Positions 7,029 to 15,441 of a DNA stretch of 35,314 nucleotides are shown here, piece by piece. Position numbers and translations under genes: made by a program. Each line of letters opens with the position of its first letter. Positions within the stretch are counted from its first letter, which is position 1. The stretch comes from Chloroflexota bacterium. Lineage in GTDB: Bacteria; Chloroflexota; Dehalococcoidia; GIF9; AB-539-J10. The notes under the pieces are model-generated. The model had not been told where the DNA came from. It saw only the letters and a program-made list of their open reading frames with translations, and did not search any database. The stretch lies in NCBI GenBank assembly GCA_030611015.1, contig JAUWQP010000006.1, positions 1 to 35,314 on the forward strand, in the 5' to 3' direction.

Positions 7029-9425
7029 TTACACGCTGACCATGGTAACACCATCGCCGCCCTCACCCTTTTCGCCGGCTCGGAAAGACGTGACCAGCGG
7101 ATGAGAGGCGAGAACTTCTCTAACAATCTGGCGCACGGTGCCCGTGCCAATACCGTGAATGATGCGGACCTGACTCAAGCCGTAAAGAGATGCTTCATTA
7201 AGGTAGCCATCCAGCGCCAGCTCGACCTCTTCTGCCCTCTTCCCCCGCAGGTCAAGCTCCAGGGGAATACTGGGCTTGCTCAACCTTTTCGTTATCACAG
7301 CACCTCCGGTCTTCACCGCACCGGTTGATGGTATCCTCTTCTCCACGCTGTCCAGATTGAGAGTCATCTTCACTTTCCGGGCACGGACTTCGACGAGTCC
7401 TCGTTCCTCAGAGATTGCAAGTACCGTCGCTGGCATACCAACCTCTTTTAGCCAGACAGTATCACCAACGGTGATAGCGCCTGTCTCCCCTTCCTGTTCA
7501 TCCATCTCTACCGCCGCTCTTGCCTGCCACGCCTCAGTATTCAACTGCTCCTGTACCTCTGTTAGCGCCTTTTTCGCCTGCTCGACTTTTCCCCGAGATT
7601 TTTCCTTGCGCAATTCTGCTGCCGCTTCCCGGAGTTCCCTCTGTAGTCCAGCGGCCTCTCGAACGACCTGGTCGCGGACATCCTTGACGATTTTTTGCCT
7701 CTCTGCTTCTAACTGGCGGAGCCTGTTTCCCAGTTCAGCGTTCTTCTGTTGTGCTTCATTCAATTCCTTCTCCAGGCTATGGCGAAGCGACTCAATACTT
7801 TTCTGCTCGGTTGCCAGATGGACAAGCAAATCCCCGAGCTCCTGACTGCCCTCGGAAAGCATGTATCGGGCACGGGTGACAATCTCGGTGGTCAGTCCCA
7901 GGCGAGATGCTGTAGCCAGGGCATTGCTGCCACCCGGGATGCCCACCGTCAGGTGATAGGTGGGCGCCATCGTAACGGGGTCAACGTTAAGAGCAGCGTT
8001 TTGCATGCCGTCGGTAGTGTGAGCCAGCGCCTTCAATTCAGTGTAGTGAGTAGTGGCCACAACCATCGTTCCCTGTGATAAGAAATGGAGCAGGATAGCC
8101 CGGGCGAGAGCCGAGCCTTCGCCCGGGTCGGTGTTGGTGCCCAATTCATCCAAAAGCACCAGGCTCTTTTCTGTGGCACTGTTGTTGATACGCACAATGT
8201 TACCTATGTGCCAACTAAAAGTAGAAAGGGTTTGCTCGATGCTCTGCTCATCACCGATGTCGGCATATACGCCGTCAAAAAGGGGAATGCGGCTTTCTGC
8301 CAGAGCTGGAATAGGCAGGCCGGCCTGCGCCATCAGGCTGAGAAGTCCTATGGTCTTGAGAGCGACCGTCTTACCACCTGTATTGGGTCCAGTAATGACT
8401 AGAATGGAGAAATCCCGGCCAATCTCTACCGATAGCGGCACCGCTTTACTTCCCAGCAGCGGATGCCTGGCTTCGACCAGCCTGAGCACCCCAACCGGTT
8501 TATTCGCCTTTGCTTCAGGGTTTCTGCCAGCGGCAACCATAAGGGGCTCAGTCGCTTTTGCCTCCCTGGCATATCTTGCCTTAGCCAGCGCCAGGTCAAT
8601 TTCGGCAATCAGCTCAATGTTACGCGAAATTTCGCGTTCGTATGCTCCGACTTCGGAACTGAGCGTTCTCAGGATTCTTTCTACTTCATGCCTCTCATCC
8701 ATAGTCAACTCGCGCAGTTCATTCTGCACGTCTATAGTCGCCAACGGCTCAATAAACACAGTAGCCTCCGTATTGGAGACGTCGTGGACAATGCCCTTTA
8801 TCTGTCGGCGACATTCCTCCCTGACTGGAATTACATACCGACCTCCTCGCTCGGTAATAATGGGGTCCTGGATTATTTTCTGTCTTCTGGGTGACCTGAT
8901 TATGGATTGCAGGTGAGTGAGCAATTCCTGGCGTACCTCTCGCATTCTACGTCTCACCAACGCCAGACTGGAGGAGGCGGTATCCAGCAGGTCGCCCGTC
9001 GGAGTCAAGCAGCCACCGATATCCTTTTGAAGCTGCTCCAATGCCACGATATCCCTGGCCAGACCACTGAGCAACGGGAGTTCGCCCGACAGGTTCATCA
9101 GGTGGCTTTTTAACCGCCGACCAGCACCCAGCGTCCTTTCAATTTCCAACAGAGACGTAGGCTCCAGGACTTTGCCCCGTGCTGCCATCTTCACCACTTC
9201 CTGTATATCAACAACGTCGCCGATATGAAAGTCTGGGCTGAGTGAAAGCAGGTGGCGCGCCTCAGCCGACTCCTTGAGCCGCAGGCAGACCTCTTCCTCA
9301 CCCAAGAGAGGTCTGAGGTCGAGGGCAAGCAGCCGGCTGGCGGAAAACGAAGTAAAGCCGGCCAGTATCCCCCTTATTTTGTGAAATTCCAGCAGTTCTA
9401 AATCTCTGTCGCCCAAGGTAACCAT
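7029..9425 (-). CDS. mutS2: MutS2 ATPase with Smr nuclease domain
   Basis: The 798-residue product has the full MutS2 layout: N-terminal core and lever helices (1-300), ABC-type ATPase with Walker A GPNTGGKT near residue 346, signature region DEQSIEQTLSTFSWHIGNI, Walker B SLVLLDELGTNTDP, a long Glu/Lys/Arg-rich coiled coil (about 520-630), a KOW-like segment near 650-700, and a C-terminal Smr domain with LDLRGKRAEEVELAL and IIHGIGTGTVRQIV (about 725-798). MutS2 suppresses recombination in some bacteria and, in Bacillus subtilis, binds collided ribosomes and splits them. The DLRG...HGxGxG motifs of active Smr domains are intact. I start at ATG 9425 rather than 9443, since MVTLGDRDLELLEF fits family N-termini. 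It is cotranscribed with the downstream release-factor-like gene, and a promoter is visible upstream. Confidence 0.95.
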   Translation of the reverse strand: MVTLGDRDLELLEFHKIRGILAGFTSFSASRLLALDLRPLLGEEEVCLRLKESAEARHLLSLSPDFHIGDVVDIQEVVKMAARGKVLEPTSLLEIERTLGAGRRLKSHLMNLSGELPLLSGLARDIVALEQLQKDIGGCLTPTGDLLDTASSSLALVRRRMREVRQELLTHLQSIIRSPRRQKIIQDPIITERGGRYVIPVREECRRQIKGIVHDVSNTEATVFIEPLATIDVQNELRELTMDERHEVERILRTLSSEVGAYEREISRNIELIAEIDLALAKARYAREAKATEPLMVAAGRNPEAKANKPVGVLRLVEARHPLLGSKAVPLSVEIGRDFSILVITGPNTGGKTVALKTIGLLSLMAQAGLPIPALAESRIPLFDGVYADIGDEQSIEQTLSTFSWHIGNIVRINNSATEKSLVLLDELGTNTDPGEGSALARAILLHFLSQGTMVVATTHYTELKALAHTTDGMQNAALNVDPVTMAPTYHLTVGIPGGSNALATASRLGLTTEIVTRARYMLSEGSQELGDLLVHLATEQKSIESLRHSLEKELNEAQQKNAELGNRLRQLEAERQKIVKDVRDQVVREAAGLQRELREAAAELRKEKSRGKVEQAKKALTEVQEQLNTEAWQARAAVEMDEQEGETGAITVGDTVWLKEVGMPATVLAISEERGLVEVRARKVKMTLNLDSVEKRIPSTGAVKTGGAVITKRLSKPSIPLELDLRGKRAEEVELALDGYLNEASLYGLSQVRIIHGIGTGTVRQIVREVLASHPLVTSFRAGEKGEGGDGVTMVSV

Positions 9426-9466
9426 CCTGCACCGCTTATACAATCATCGCGATATTAACCTCAAAT

Positions 9467-9494
9467 AGTATAAAGCAATCGCCCCAGTTTTCAA
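9467..9494 (-). promoter_or_regulatory. Probable sigma-70 promoter for mutS2
   Basis: On the minus strand TTGAAA (9489-9494) and TATACT (9467-9472) are separated by 16 bases, about 40 bases upstream of the mutS2 start. Both boxes are close to consensus. Confidence 0.5.
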
Positions 9495-9663
9495 AAACTC
9501 GGCTTCTCCCTGTAACGGCGGATGAATTGGCTTACGTTATTTTCAATAGGGTCCCATCCAGTCGGATTGTAAAAATCCTAGAAAAGCGCCCCGGTCTTGA
9601 GGATCGGATTCCTTCCGACCATAAAACAAACGTAGGCGAAGGATCTTGTACCCTCCCAATTAG

Positions 9664-9728
9664 GGTATCCTGAGAACATAATATCTGATTTGTAGTAGGC
9701 CTGATTGGTATGGTATCCCTGGTATTTG
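9664..9728 (+). repeat. Array repeat copy 3
   Basis: Begins GTATCCTGAGAACATAATAT, keeps the exact middle TGATTTGTAGTAGGCCTGAT, and ends GGTATCCCTGGTATTT. It sits between divergently transcribed genes (mutS2 and the secreted-protein gene), so it cannot be a shared terminator. Nothing else was recognised in 9495-9663. Confidence 0.9.
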
Positions 9729-9731
9729 GAA

Positions 9732-9761
9732 TAATGCAACTTTTTACCACTTTTTGCATTA
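9732..9761. promoter_or_regulatory. Inverted repeat upstream of the secreted-protein gene
   Basis: TAATGCAA (9732-9739) and TTGCATTA (9754-9761) form perfect 8-bp arms around a 14-base T-rich spacer, 23 bases before the start at 9785. It could be an operator or an mRNA leader hairpin. Confidence 0.35.
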
Positions 9762-9784
9762 CAGTAACACGGGAGGCAATAAAA

Positions 9785-10531
9785 ATGAGAAGGAAATTAC
9801 TTATTGCGGTGGCGCTGGTGCTAGCAGTTGGCTTGGTTATCTACGCGGTCCTTGCAGCAACATCCTCTCCGATTCACCTTGAATTCGATTTTTGTCATGG
9901 CGCACAGGGCTGGGAAGCCGGCTTCGCTAAATATGCTCCAGAGATGGAGGATATGATGCAGCTTGAGGCAGGGATAAGACCACTGCCATCTGAACTTGAA
10001 AGCGAATGCACCGGCTACTACTTGCAGGGAATGAACCTCCCGGATGACCTCTTCATGTTCCTCAAGCGTCGATTAGGAACCGATGATGGCATAGTGCCTG
10101 GTCAGAAGCACCGCATAACATACACCATGGTCTTTGCTTCAAACGCACCCAGCGGGGCCGCAGGCATCGGTGGCGCTCCCGGCGAGTCTGTGTTCCTTAA
10201 AGCAGGTGCCGCCCCGGTGGAACCTGAGGTATACCTTGATTCTGCTACCGATTATTACCTCATGAATGTGGACAAGGGACCAGGTAACAGTGGTGGCGGG
10301 AAAGCGGCATCGCTAACCGGGCACATCGCCAATGGCCTTTCTGCCGGTGAATTTGGTACGGAAAATTCGCCCTATGTTTCCCTGGTGCGACAGCACAGAC
10401 ATAAGCATACAGTCACCGCCAGCCCCGATGGCGAACTCTGGTTGCTGGTAGGTACAGACTCCGGGTTTGAGGGGCTTACCTGCATTTACTATCAGAGCAT
10501 AGAGGTTACCCTGAAACCGGTGATATTGTAG
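9785..10531 (+). CDS. Hypothetical secreted or membrane-anchored protein
   Basis: I do not recognise a named family. The 248-residue product starts MRRKLLIAVALVLAVGLVIY, a basic start plus a ~20-residue hydrophobic stretch typical of a signal peptide or N-terminal anchor, with no lipobox Cys after it. The mature part opens with LEFDFCHGAQGWEAGFAKYA, a pattern seen in beta-sandwich domains of exported proteins, and later has a Gly-rich segment (GPGNSGGGKAAS) and ends in ELWLLVGTDSGFEGLTCIYY, again like an exported beta-sandwich. GGGAGG lies 8 bases before ATG 9785, which decides the start over an upstream frame that begins inside the array repeat. It is a single-gene unit between repeats 3 and 4. 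Confidence 0.75.
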   Translation: MRRKLLIAVALVLAVGLVIYAVLAATSSPIHLEFDFCHGAQGWEAGFAKYAPEMEDMMQLEAGIRPLPSELESECTGYYLQGMNLPDDLFMFLKRRLGTDDGIVPGQKHRITYTMVFASNAPSGAAGIGGAPGESVFLKAGAAPVEPEVYLDSATDYYLMNVDKGPGNSGGGKAASLTGHIANGLSAGEFGTENSPYVSLVRQHRHKHTVTASPDGELWLLVGTDSGFEGLTCIYYQSIEVTLKPVIL

Positions 10532-10554
10532 TCTTCACCATTAATCGTATCAGG

Positions 10555-10617
10555 TGCTATTCCGGGGCATAACACCTGATTTGTAGAAGGCTGACTGGTA
10601 CGATGTCTCTGGAATTC
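10555..10617 (+). repeat. Array repeat copy 4
   Basis: Reads CTATTCCGGGGCATAACACC, then TGATTTGTAGAAGGCTGACT, then GGTACGATGTCTCTGGAATT. It starts 23 bases after the preceding stop codon and ends 29 bases before the next start. Confidence 0.85.
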
Positions 10618-10646
10618 CGAGCGGGCAATCTGCTACAGTACCTCCG

Positions 10647-11996
10647 ATGGTTATCAAGAATCGTGACGAGCTCGGTTATACGCCACTTCGACGCTGCGCC
10701 CTCGATATTTGTGAGGCTGGCATCAGGGCGACTTTGCCAGCAGCCGTTTTACCCACCGTGGTCAATTACGACACGAACAGCCAGACTCTTTCAATCACAG
10801 GGCAGGCCCATCACATAAGGGGTCGTGTCTTTGTGGTCGGTGGAGGGAAAGCAAGTGTTGCAATGGCGGAAACCCTGGAAAACCTGCTGCCGGAATCCAG
10901 GATTATGGATGGTGTGGTGATATGCAAGGGCGGTACTTACAGAACCCGGAAAATCAGGATAGTTACCGCCGGTCACCCCATCCCGGATGCCCGTGGTGTG
11001 CACGCGACGGCGGACATACTGGCACTCAAGGACAGGTATCAGGTGGGAACCGGCGATACAGTAGTTTGCCTGCTTTCCGGCGGTGGCTCTGCCCTCCTAC
11101 CTGCTCCGGCCGAAGGAATCAGCCTTGCCGACAAACAACTGTTAACGGAGTTACTACTGGCATCCGGTGCTGAAATAAAGGAAATCAATTTGATACGTAA
11201 ACACCTTTCACAGGTGAAGGGTGGGAAGCTGGGACAGCACTTTGCTCCTGCGCAGGTCATCACTTTGATTATCTCCGATGTTATCGGTAATGACCTTTCA
11301 GCGATTGCCTCCGGGCCGACATACCCCGATCAGACAACATTCGCTGATGCCCTGGTGGTGCTTGAGAAATACCATCTCACAGATAAAATCCCTTCGAATG
11401 TTATTGCACATCTCCGCAGTGGCGCTGCCGGCAAAATGCCCGAGACCCCGAAACGACTCGACAACTGCCATAACTACATTATTGCCGATGGTCGTTTAGC
11501 GCTGGAAGCGATGCGGCAAAAAGCGGGCGAGCTTGGTTTTGCGCCGTGTATTATAACAGCAACGCAAAAGGGAGAAACCGCCACGGTTGCCAGGCAAAGA
11601 GCCAGCGAGATTATTGAAGGTAAATACGGCAGGGATGACGTACTCCTCCTCGGCGGTGAAACGACACCAGTCCTGCCAGAGGAACACGGCACAGGTGGCC
11701 GTAATCAGCACTTCGTTGGAGTGTCAATGTGTGAGTTAAAGGACTTCAAGGGGCAGTGGGTAGTAGCAAGTCTGGGCAGCGATGGCTCCGACTATCTACC
11801 TGATGTAGCAGGCGCAATAGCAGATAGCACATCATGGCAGACCGCTAACGAGTCGAAACTCGATACCGAGTCATATCTGAAGCGGTACGACAGTCACACA
11901 TTACTGAAATCAATTGGCAGATGCCTGGTTATTACCGGAGAGACTGGCACCAACGTCGGTGATGTCGCACTCTATATTCTCAAACGGCAGGCTTAG
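10647..11996 (+). CDS. Glycerate 2-kinase (GckA/TtuD, MOFRL family)
   Basis: The enzyme phosphorylates D-glycerate to 2-phosphoglycerate with ATP, feeding glycerate from serine, tartrate or glycolate routes into glycolysis. The 449-residue length fits the family. The N-terminal DUF4147 domain shows VFVVGGGKASVAMAE near residue 65, TAGHPIPDARG near 111, LLSGGGSALLPAPAEGISL near 143 and RKHLSQVKGGKL near 185. The C-terminal MOFRL domain has LLLGGETTPVLPEEHGTGGR near 331 and ASLGSDGSDYLPDVAGAIAD near 373. The start at ATG 10647 has no clear Shine-Dalgarno sequence. It is a one-gene unit between repeats 4 and 5, with no other glycerate-pathway gene nearby. Confidence 0.9.
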   Translation: MVIKNRDELGYTPLRRCALDICEAGIRATLPAAVLPTVVNYDTNSQTLSITGQAHHIRGRVFVVGGGKASVAMAETLENLLPESRIMDGVVICKGGTYRTRKIRIVTAGHPIPDARGVHATADILALKDRYQVGTGDTVVCLLSGGGSALLPAPAEGISLADKQLLTELLLASGAEIKEINLIRKHLSQVKGGKLGQHFAPAQVITLIISDVIGNDLSAIASGPTYPDQTTFADALVVLEKYHLTDKIPSNVIAHLRSGAAGKMPETPKRLDNCHNYIIADGRLALEAMRQKAGELGFAPCIITATQKGETATVARQRASEIIEGKYGRDDVLLLGGETTPVLPEEHGTGGRNQHFVGVSMCELKDFKGQWVVASLGSDGSDYLPDVAGAIADSTSWQTANESKLDTESYLKRYDSHTLLKSIGRCLVITGETGTNVGDVALYILKRQA

Positions 11997-12014
11997 GATA
12001 TCCTTTATGTGCTC

Positions 12015-12077
12015 AGTATTCGGAGACATAATACCTGATTTGTGGCAGGTCTAATCAGCAGGGCGTCCCCGGAATTC
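12015..12077 (+). repeat. Array repeat copy 5
   Basis: Starts GTATTCGGAGACATAATACC, keeps TGATTTGTGGCAGGTCTAAT, and ends GGGCGTCCCCGGAATTC. It lies between converging stop codons, 18 bases after the glycerate kinase. The remaining 12078-12175 shows nothing recognisable. Confidence 0.85.
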
Positions 12078-12175
12078 TGAAGTCGTTTAGCAATTTGCTG
12101 GCTGGATCACCGGCGTGTTAATCACCACGTTATGGTTTTAACCCCATAGTACCGGTCGGAAATTATGATAGGAAG

Positions 12176-13732
12176 TTAAATCAGCTCTCCATTCAGTAGC
12201 TTCTGTTGTCTGGCTAGCAGCGCATCATCAACCTGGATTTCTCTCACTTTCTCACAGACCTTGCGAAGGTGAAATCCCTGAACAGCCAGGGCTATAGCCA
12301 ACCCAACAAACCGAGGATATTTCAGGAGGGACGAGAAGATCAGCTTCCAATAGTACCATCCGGCTTTATCTCTAATACCTAACATAAATGTGGCTTTAAT
12401 CAATGCTTTTAGTTGTGCAGTCCCCAACTCGCCACTGTAGGCTACCCTTTTATTGGGCCTGAATTCCTTGAGGAACGTATGAATCCGTTCATAGTATTGT
12501 TTAGGCGAGTAGATTGCTTGCAGGATTCGCTTGTAACCGTTAACGAGAGCAGTAAAGTCCATTTCGGGGATGAAATTGGTAGTCCCGTCCGTATTATCAC
12601 CAGTGCCGGCGGCGAAAAGGCGGTTTTCTTTTTTCAGGCGATGCCATAGCTTCGTTCCGGGAGGGGCCACCAACATACCTACCATAGCTGTGACAATGCC
12701 GCTCTGTTGAATAAAGTCAATTTGGCTCTGGAAGATGGAGATTGGGTCACTGTCAAAACCGACAATAAAGCCTCCCATTACCTGAAAACCATGGTTTTGG
12801 AGTTTCCTAACCGAAGCCACCAGGTCGCGATTCTTATTAGCGAACTTTTTGCATTCGTTTAGACTTTCTTCATTCGGGCTTTCAATACCAACAAACACAT
12901 TGTTGAATCCGGCATCAGACATGAGTTGCATTAGTTCTTCGTCATCAGCTAGGTCTATCGAGGCTTCGGTGACAAAGTTAAACGGATACTGCCGCTCTTT
13001 CATCCACTGGATTACGGCCGGCAGGACATCTTCTTTGAGCTTCCTCCTGTTACCGATGAAATTGTCATCAACAATAAACACCCGACTTCTATAGCCCAAA
13101 TCGTAGATTGCCTCTAGCTCGGCGAGGATTTGGTCACTGGTTTTGGTCCGGGGTTTATGTCCATCCAGTACAGTGATGCCGCAAAACTCACAGTCAAAAG
13201 GGCAGCCCCGTGAATATTGGACCGTGACCATCGAGTATTTTCCCAGATCAAGAAGCGGAAATAAGGGGGCAGGGGTTTCAGTTACATCTGCCTTCCGGTC
13301 AGTCTGGTAAATATGCTTGGCGCATCCCTTCTTCAAGTCCTCCAAGAAAAGAGGCAGGGTAATTTCCGCTTCGTTTAGAATAATATGATCTACATCCTCG
13401 AACCCCAACTCTTTATATGCCATCGTGAACAGCGGACCGCCGCCAACCACTCTCCTGTCAAGTTTCTTACATCGGTCGACAACTTCACGCGTTGACCTCT
13501 GCTGGACAATCATGGCACTAACAAAAACGTAGTCAGCCCATCCAATGTCTTTGTCGTTCAATCTAGTTGTATTCATGTCCACAGCTTTCTTTTCCCAATC
13601 GGTTGGTAGCATGGCGGCAACAGTCAGTATTCCTAAAGGGGTATTCAATGCCTTCTTTTGGATGAATTTCAAAGCATGTTTAAAGCTCCAGAAAGTATCT
13701 GGATACTGTGGATAAACTAAAAGTATTTTCAA
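12176..13732 (-). CDS. B12-binding radical SAM protein with DUF4070 C-terminus
   Basis: The 518-residue product joins an N-terminal cobalamin-binding domain (about 1-150; LLVYPQYPDTFWSF, then VVGGGPLFTMAY and IILNEAEITLP) to a radical SAM core. The core has YSRGCPFDCEFCGI, giving Cys177, Cys181 and Cys184 for the 4Fe-4S cluster, followed by FIVDDNFIGNRRK and VFVGIESPNEESL. A DUF4070-type C-terminus follows (about 350-518). This architecture is shared by hopanoid methylase HpnP and other B12-dependent radical methylases; the substrate here is not readable. The start is TTG 13732, because AAAGGAGG lies 7 bases upstream inside the longer open frame. A zinc-ribbon gene lies 160 bases upstream on the same strand. 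Confidence 0.88.
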   Translation of the reverse strand: MKILLVYPQYPDTFWSFKHALKFIQKKALNTPLGILTVAAMLPTDWEKKAVDMNTTRLNDKDIGWADYVFVSAMIVQQRSTREVVDRCKKLDRRVVGGGPLFTMAYKELGFEDVDHIILNEAEITLPLFLEDLKKGCAKHIYQTDRKADVTETPAPLFPLLDLGKYSMVTVQYSRGCPFDCEFCGITVLDGHKPRTKTSDQILAELEAIYDLGYRSRVFIVDDNFIGNRRKLKEDVLPAVIQWMKERQYPFNFVTEASIDLADDEELMQLMSDAGFNNVFVGIESPNEESLNECKKFANKNRDLVASVRKLQNHGFQVMGGFIVGFDSDPISIFQSQIDFIQQSGIVTAMVGMLVAPPGTKLWHRLKKENRLFAAGTGDNTDGTTNFIPEMDFTALVNGYKRILQAIYSPKQYYERIHTFLKEFRPNKRVAYSGELGTAQLKALIKATFMLGIRDKAGWYYWKLIFSSLLKYPRFVGLAIALAVQGFHLRKVCEKVREIQVDDALLARQQKLLNGELI

Positions 13733-13840
13733 TTTAATTCCTCCTTTCAAAAACACTTAAAGTCGGCCTAACTCCACATCACTGTGTGACCAGGTTAAGC
13801 TCAAAACTATGCGTATAAGGGTGCTCATTGGTCCAGTCTG

Positions 13841-13879
13841 GGAGATATATAGGCTGGAATTTCCCGCTTCTATATCTCC
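13841..13879. other. Inverted repeat between zinc-ribbon and radical SAM genes
   Basis: GGAGATATA (13841-13849) and TATATCTCC (13871-13879) are perfect 9-bp arms around a 21-base spacer that contains a near-palindrome GGAATTTCC. It lies downstream of the zinc-ribbon stop and upstream of the radical SAM gene on the minus strand, so it may be a hairpin in the intergenic RNA or an operator. No T run follows. Confidence 0.35.
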
Positions 13880-13894
13880 TCAACTTCGAACTAG

Positions 13895-14197
13895 CTATCT
13901 ACCAGTTCTGACATTGCTGTAGCATTCGCTACAATACACTGGCCTACCTTGTCGGGGCTCAAATGGCACTTCGCTATCTTTGCCACATTGGGCGCATGTT
14001 GCCGGAAACATTTGGCGGCCGGTACTGCGGCTGTAGCTACGATTTCCGTATCGCTCTGACTTCCTGGCTTCACGGCACGAGGGACAGCGTTTGGGATCGT
14101 TTGTATAGTCCTTAGATTGGAAAAACTCCTGCTCCTCAGCACTGAAAGCGAAGATAGCCCCACAATCGGAACATTGGATCGACTTGTCCTGAAAACT
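13895..14197 (-). CDS. CxxC-x17-CxxC zinc-ribbon protein lacking a visible start codon
   Basis: Translating the minus strand gives about 100 residues: SFQDKSIQCSDCGAIFAF, then KRCPSCREARKSERYG, an RS/Tyr-rich linker, and CAQCGKDSEVPFEPRQGRP followed by VYCSEC. The last block has the exact C-x2-C-x17-C-x2-C spacing of the CxxC-x17-CxxC family, preceded by another CxxC...CxxC pair. These small proteins are thought to bind zinc and perhaps nucleic acid; no function is established here. The oddity is the start: AAAGGAGG is present at 14209-14216 on the minus strand, but between the upstream in-frame stop and SFQDKS there is no ATG, GTG or TTG. The conserved start lies at AGT codons near 14195-14200. 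The start codon is lost, non-canonical, or mis-sequenced. A 273-base open frame in another phase over the same DNA is a shadow. Confidence 0.7.
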   Translation of the reverse strand, partial: SFQDKSIQCSDCGAIFAFSAEEQEFFQSKDYTNDPKRCPSCREARKSERYGNRSYSRSTGRQMFPATCAQCGKDSEVPFEPRQGRPVYCSECYSNVRTGR

Positions 14198-14469
14198 ACT
14201 TGGATGACCTCCTTTCTTCTATTAGTTGGTAGGAGTTCCGGCCATCCAATACCCGAAGAAATCTAGAGGACCTACATTGCAGTAAGTTTGCGGTAATTCC
14301 CGGTAGTACGTAATAACCTAAACTAGAACCGATAATATGCTAATATTATAGAGTACCTTTTGTCAAGTTTGTATGCTGGCTGGCTTTCTCATTCCGGTAA
14401 CTCCTCACGGTAGGTGATTACCACTAAACACACCACGAGTGTTACCCATGTATCTCAGCCTCCGCACCG

Positions 14470-14546
14470 GATAATCTGGGGAAATAATACCTGATTTGTA
14501 GTAAGCCTGGTCCTTCACAAGGTGAAGGATGGTGTCCCTGGAATTT
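14470..14546 (+). repeat. Array repeat copy 6 with a hairpin insertion
   Basis: Left arm ATAATCTGGGGAAATAATAC and middle TGATTTGTAGTAAGCCTG are intact. The sequence then contains TCCTTCAC-AAG-GTGAAGGA, a perfect 8-bp hairpin absent from other copies, before the right arm ATGGTGTCCCTGGAATTT. It lies between diverging genes. Between the zinc-ribbon gene and this copy (14217-14469) I see only AT-rich sequence with no clear feature. Confidence 0.85.
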
Positions 14547-14620
14547 CCGGATGTCATTTCAAAGGGGTACAATGATATTGGCGATTGCCCTTGAAGTCTA
14601 TTCGAGGAGGAGCAGGAAAG

Positions 14621-15349
14621 ATGAAAAACGCGAACAAGCACATAGTCGTATGCCTTGGTGCTAGTAGGGTGCGTGGACAGGTCAGCTACAATTTCGTGAA
14701 CCTTCTAGATCAACGCATGGCCGAGGACGGCTTCCAATTCATTAATGCAGGCGTCGCAGGCGACCAGGCCTACAATGTATTGATGCGTTTGGATTCCGTT
14801 ATTGATTACCAGCCTGATTTCGTCATCATCCTGGTTGGCACGAATGATGTTACCGCTATACTCGGTTCAACGCTGGTGCGCATTTCTCGCTTAACCAGGA
14901 GGTTTCCTCAACCACCATCGGCAGAATTCTATAAATATAATATGCTCAGGATTATCAATACGCTTAAAGAGAGAACTTCAGCGAAGATTGCCCTGGTCTC
15001 GCTCCCAGTTCTTGGAGAAGACCTGGAATCAATGCCCAATCATCTCATCAAGGACTACAATGCTATGCTCAAGGATATTGCAGACGAAGAGCAAGTCAGC
15101 TATCTAGCTGTTTATGAACTCCAGGAGGAGTATTTGAGGGAGGTCCAGCACGACAGCGGCCGGCCGTATGAGAGCGGAGGTATGCTTTCAATTAAGGCAC
15201 TTGCCCGTCATTATTTGCTCAGACAGAGCTTTGACGAAATTTCCAGGAAGCACCACTTCGTACTGTTAACTGACGGGATACATATGAATAGTCGCGGCGC
15301 AACCTTCATTGCCGATGAGATTGAGGCTTTTCTGCGCTCCCATATATGA
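14621..15349 (+). CDS. SGNH/GDSL-family hydrolase
   Basis: A 242-residue SGNH-fold esterase or lipase-like protein. Block I is VVCLGASRVRGQ with Ser15 as probable nucleophile (GAS in place of GDS). Block II is NAGVAGDQAYN with Gly46. Block III is LVGTNDVTAI with Asn75. Block V is LTDGIHMNSRG near residue 230, giving the Asp and His. The substrate could be an ester or acetylated sugar; nothing narrows it down. No signal peptide is visible, so it is probably cytoplasmic. GAGGAGG and AGGAAAG precede ATG 14621, which fixes the start. It is a one-gene unit between repeats 6 and 7. Confidence 0.85.
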   Translation: MKNANKHIVVCLGASRVRGQVSYNFVNLLDQRMAEDGFQFINAGVAGDQAYNVLMRLDSVIDYQPDFVIILVGTNDVTAILGSTLVRISRLTRRFPQPPSAEFYKYNMLRIINTLKERTSAKIALVSLPVLGEDLESMPNHLIKDYNAMLKDIADEEQVSYLAVYELQEEYLREVQHDSGRPYESGGMLSIKALARHYLLRQSFDEISRKHHFVLLTDGIHMNSRGATFIADEIEAFLRSHI

Positions 15350-15368
15350 TGGTTATATGCATGTGCAC

Positions 15369-15432
15369 GGTATTATGGGGAAATAATGCCTGATTTGTGG
15401 CAGGCTTGATTGGTGTGGTGTCTCTGGAATTC
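15369..15432 (+). repeat. Array repeat copy 7
   Basis: Runs from GGTATTATGGGGAAATAATG through TGATTTGTGGCAGGCTTGAT to GGTGTCTCTGGAATTC. It starts 19 bases after the SGNH stop and ends only 9 bases before the next start codon. Confidence 0.9.
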
Positions 15433-15441
15433 TAAAGACGG

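Noticed and set aside
7276-8916. Long plus-strand open frames over 7276-7845, 8053-8916 and nearby
   Set aside because: They are antisense shadows of mutS2; their translations are Ser/Arg-rich and match nothing, while the minus frame is a complete MutS2.
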